From: Chloroflexota bacterium | GTDB taxonomy: Bacteria; Chloroflexota; Anaerolineae; Aggregatilineales; Phototrophicaceae | Reading direction: 5' to 3' | Assembly (NCBI GenBank): GCA_003242205.1 | Contig: QGUR01000088.1 | Location: 1-15,407, forward strand | DNA length: 15,407 nt | Shown: piece by piece, positions 13,299 through 15,407 of the stretch | Layout of the letters: every line of letters starts with the position of its first letter | Position numbering within the stretch: position 1 is the first letter of the stretch | Position numbers and translations under genes: made by a program | Notes under the pieces: model-generated | The model's input: the letters and a program-made list of their open reading frames with translations, nothing else | The model's database searches: none | Told to the model about the DNA's origin: nothing

Positions 13299-14189
13299 TT
13301 GCATCGGTGGCGAGGGCCTTTGAAAACACGGCACTTATCCGACATCCTCTGGCGCTCGTCGACTTTCGTCACCCGGTGGCTGCAAGCGACTCAATCGCAG
13401 CGTTCGCTCCGGGGCCTGCGCCGCGTCTGCGACCTGCTGGGCCGTGTGCTGCCGCCATACGAGGGTGTTGTCCGGCTGCCGGGCGGCGTCAGCCTGAACG
13501 TCGATACGCGCGTTTCTGCGGAGCGCTGGCTGCTGTGCGCGGGCGTCTATCACCCTGCGCTTGCCGGGGAACTGAAGCGCCATACCCCGGAAGGCGCGTA
13601 CTGTCTCGACGTGGGCGCGAATCTTGGGTTTTTCGCGTTGCATTTCGCCCACTGGGCGGGGCCGCTGGGAAAGGTGGCGGCGTTCGAGGCTAATCCCGAT
13701 CTGGTACAGCGCATTGCCGCGAATGTGGCGGCCAACGGCTTCGATAACGTGACCATCATCGAGAAGGCCGCGCATGACCGGCAGGATGTGCTGGAATTTT
13801 ACATCGCAAGCGATCCGGGCAAGTCGTCGCTAGAGCAGGCGCAGGTCAAACGACCGGCGCGCGTGGTTCAGGTCGAGGCGATTTCGATCGATGCCTTTAT
13901 CGAGCAGGAGCGGTGGCCACGCGTCGACGCGATCAAAATCGACGTCGAGGGCAATGACTGCCGCGTTGTCTGCGGCGCGCGGGAAACGTTGCGGCGCTTC
14001 AGGCCGTTTGTGGCCTTCGAGTACAAGTTCGACACGCCGCCGGAGCTGGCGAATCAGGTGTTCGACCTGCTAACCGAGTGCGGCTACCGTTTGCAGGCGC
14101 TGACCTACGACGGACGCCGCTTCCCCTTCGACCGTGATCATCTGCCCGCCGGTTACACGCAGGCCGATATTCTGTGTTTTCCCTCCTGA
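13299..14189 (+). CDS. FkbM-type methyltransferase
   Basis: This is a cytosolic SAM-dependent methyltransferase of the FkbM family, which methylates hydroxyl groups of sugars, polyketides and similar compounds. The 296-residue protein has an N-terminal helical part (1-95) and then the Rossmann-type domain: CLDVGANLGFFAL (102-114) for SAM binding, AFEANP with Glu130, and the diagnostic IKIDVEGND (212-220), followed by the FVAFEYKF and ILCFPS strands. Its substrate cannot be inferred; no glycosyltransferase or biosynthetic gene is adjacent. The protein has no methionine or obvious internal start before the domain, so a TTG start is needed: 13299 (no ribosome site) or 13320, where GAGGG lies very close upstream. 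It is bracketed by a palindromic repeat and a WD40 remnant, hinting at insertion into a plastic spot. Confidence 0.85.
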   Translation: MHRWRGPLKTRHLSDILWRSSTFVTRWLQATQSQRSLRGLRRVCDLLGRVLPPYEGVVRLPGGVSLNVDTRVSAERWLLCAGVYHPALAGELKRHTPEGAYCLDVGANLGFFALHFAHWAGPLGKVAAFEANPDLVQRIAANVAANGFDNVTIIEKAAHDRQDVLEFYIASDPGKSSLEQAQVKRPARVVQVEAISIDAFIEQERWPRVDAIKIDVEGNDCRVVCGARETLRRFRPFVAFEYKFDTPPELANQVFDLLTECGYRLQALTYDGRRFPFDRDHLPAGYTQADILCFPS

Positions 14190-14219
14190 TGAACGCAACA
14201 GGCGTTGCCTGTATCAACG

Positions 14220-14306
14220 CTATCCCCAAAGGACGATAGCCCCGTCTTCACTGGCGGAGGCTAGGAGGGAGCCATCGGGGCTGAAGGCAATATCCCATAA
14301 TGATAC
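14220..14306 (-). pseudogene. Remnant of a WD40-repeat protein gene
   Basis: The minus strand of this stretch encodes VSLWDIAFSPDGSLLASA followed by SEDGAIVLWG and a stop. This is a perfect final WD40 repeat: AFSPDG, LASASEDG and the closing LW are the family hallmarks. An in-frame stop (14307-14309) lies immediately upstream, and the next 40 bases give no further repeat. So only the last 28 codons of a WD40 beta-propeller gene survive, with no start. WD40 proteins are abundant in Chloroflexota. The fragment points to a deletion or rearrangement between the FkbM gene and the ABC permease. Confidence 0.75.
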
Positions 14307-14350
14307 TTATGAGGTCAGTAGTCACACAAAAGCACTTGAGCGTGAAACAG

Positions 14351-14386
14351 TTTTAAAAAGCCCTTCGACTGTCATTCGAAGGGCTT
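14351..14386 (-). terminator. Rho-independent terminator of the ABC permease gene
   Basis: AAGCCCTTCGA (14358-14368) pairs perfectly with TCGAAGGGCTT (14376-14386) around a seven-base loop. On the minus strand the stem runs into TTTTTAAAA. It lies 24 bases after the permease stop codon. Confidence 0.88.
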
Positions 14387-14410
14387 CGACAAAGCTGGCG
14401 TATGTGCCGG

Positions 14411-15407
14411 TCACTCGGCTCGCAACGCGCGGGCGGTGACCAGCGCTTTCAGCCGTTGCGCCGGGTAAATGCCCGCCGCCAGCGCCGAAATCACGGCCAC
14501 GCCGAACGCCAGAGCGAAGTCGCGCGGCTGGAGGAGCAACTGCATCGTCCAGCCAAATGAGCGCACGTTGATGACGTAGATCAGTACCAGCGCCAGCGCC
14601 AGCCCGATGGGCAATGCCAGCGCCCCGGCAACCGCCCCCATCAGCCCGGTCTGGATCATAGTGAAGCGGCTCAGTTGGTTGGGCGTCAAACCGACCGCGC
14701 GCATGGTTCCGTACTGGCGCGTGTTCTCGATCTGGAGGGCCATGAGCGCGCTCAAAATGCCGATGAAAGCGACTAGCGTTGCCAGCAGTTGCAGCGCGTA
14801 GGTGATCGCAAAGGCGCGCTCGAAGACGGTGAACACGCCCGACCGTAGTGACACGTTGCTTTGCGCCAGCAGATTCGTGCCTTCGAGCGCCGTGCGGATG
14901 TTCGCCAGCGTCTCGTCGATGTCTGCGCCGGGCGCGAGGAAAGTCGCCATCGACGAGATGTACGGGTCGTCCCAGTAGCGGCGGTAGACCGAGTCGGCCA
15001 TAAAGACGACGCCCTGATCGGTCGAGTAATCGTAATAGACTCCGGCGACTTCAAAGGTCTGCGGCCCCCGGTCGGTCAGGAGGGTGATAGTGTTGTTCTC
15101 CGGCGTGATACCCCGGCGGAAGGCGAACGGCTCGCTGACGTTGACCTTGCCGCTGTTGAGCACGTTCCATGTTTCCTCCGGCGGCATGATCGACCAGACA
15201 TAGTTGCGCTTGGCGTCATCGGCCTGCCCGGTGGCCGCTGTCAGCGTGACCGGGGGCAGATCGGGGTAGTCGGGCGCCATGACCTGCACGGTGCGAACGA
15301 CTTCGACGCGGGCAATGCCTTCGACGGCGCGGACGGTGTCGGCAACCGAGCGTTCGACGTCGGTCGTCGCCTGATTGGCGACCAGATTGGGCGGCGCGAT
15401 GTAAATG
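14411..15407 (-). CDS. MacB/FtsX-type ABC transporter permease, C-terminal part
   Basis: The frame is open from the stop (14411-14413) to the right edge, so the start lies outside the window and about 331 codons are seen. The upstream codons past the GTG at 15289 continue as IYIAPPNLVANQATTDVERS, which shows that this GTG is not the true start. Residues upstream of about 14850 form the extracytoplasmic MacB-like domain. Three membrane helices follow (around YALQLLATLVAFIGILSALM, MGAVAGALALPIGLALALVL and FALAFGVAVISALAAGIYP), with the RAVGLTPNQ coupling loop and the terminal YPAQRLKAL-x-RALRAE typical of FtsX permeases. Such permeases work with an ATPase to export lipoproteins or peptides or to transmit force across the membrane; that partner is not in view. 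The gene is probably the last of its operon. Confidence 0.88.
   Translation of the reverse strand, partial: IYIAPPNLVANQATTDVERSVADTVRAVEGIARVEVVRTVQVMAPDYPDLPPVTLTAATGQADDAKRNYVWSIMPPEETWNVLNSGKVNVSEPFAFRRGITPENNTITLLTDRGPQTFEVAGVYYDYSTDQGVVFMADSVYRRYWDDPYISSMATFLAPGADIDETLANIRTALEGTNLLAQSNVSLRSGVFTVFERAFAITYALQLLATLVAFIGILSALMALQIENTRQYGTMRAVGLTPNQLSRFTMIQTGLMGAVAGALALPIGLALALVLIYVINVRSFGWTMQLLLQPRDFALAFGVAVISALAAGIYPAQRLKALVTARALRAE

Noticed and set aside
13190..13372. 60-codon minus-strand frame including SETSPPAPLQ
   Set aside because: It is the translation of the palindromic repeat plus antisense of the FkbM start; frames of this kind are typical artefacts of such repeats.
14198..14212. 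Small hairpin ACAGGC-GTT-GCCTGT after the FkbM gene
   Set aside because: The stem is six bases and no T-run follows, so termination is not supported.

Overview
The window looks like chromosomal DNA of a bacterium of the phylum Chloroflexota, probably Anaerolineae or a relative. This rests on memory of family distributions, not on a search. The indications are a very short Flp pilin standing alone, an orphan TPR-tail protein of the kind that ends Chloroflexota LuxR/SARP regulators, a WD40 remnant, a CCCCTCTCC-type palindromic repeat, many secreted proteins of unknown function, and a moderately high GC content with AT-rich intergenic gaps. GTG and TTG starts occur alongside ATG.

Layout. (1) 97-736, plus strand: a Flp-type pilin with its own terminator, then a small helical orphan. 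(2) 771-6929, minus strand: mutS2, an acidic hypothetical protein, a two-gene unit (membrane-anchored beta-domain protein plus a small membrane protein with a repeated tail), then htpG. The units are separated by hairpins. (3) 7172-7846, plus: a secreted OB-fold-like protein closed by a strong terminator. (4) 8045-11387, plus: a tight four-gene operon encoding a PCYCGC-motif protein, a membrane-anchored CuA-type cupredoxin, a NapH/NosR-like polyferredoxin and a CuA-cytochrome c fusion. (5) 11407-13148: a divergent pair, a membrane-anchored coiled-coil protein and a secreted Cys-rich protein. The former carries the same outer domain as the protein at 3222-3719. (6) 13154-14306: a palindromic repeat, an FkbM-type methyltransferase gene and the remnant of a WD40-repeat gene, which reads as a plastic patch. 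(7) 14411-15407, minus: the C-terminal part of a MacB/FtsX-type ABC permease running off the right edge.

The most interesting element is the operon at 8045-11387. It puts two complete CuA ligand sets, two [4Fe-4S] cluster motifs, two membrane Cys-Pro motifs and one c-type heme into four adjacent genes. It contains no oxidase, N2O reductase or other recognisable terminal enzyme, although both operon borders lie inside the window. It may be a quinol-to-copper/heme electron-transfer module serving an enzyme encoded elsewhere, or a copper-handling module.

No stretch without a gene exceeds about 240 bases. The larger gaps (244-427, 3756-3935, 6930-7171, 7847-8044, 13149-13298, 14190-14410) hold terminators, promoter candidates, the palindromic repeat and the WD40 remnant. 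No tRNA, rRNA, CRISPR array, transposase or integrase was seen.
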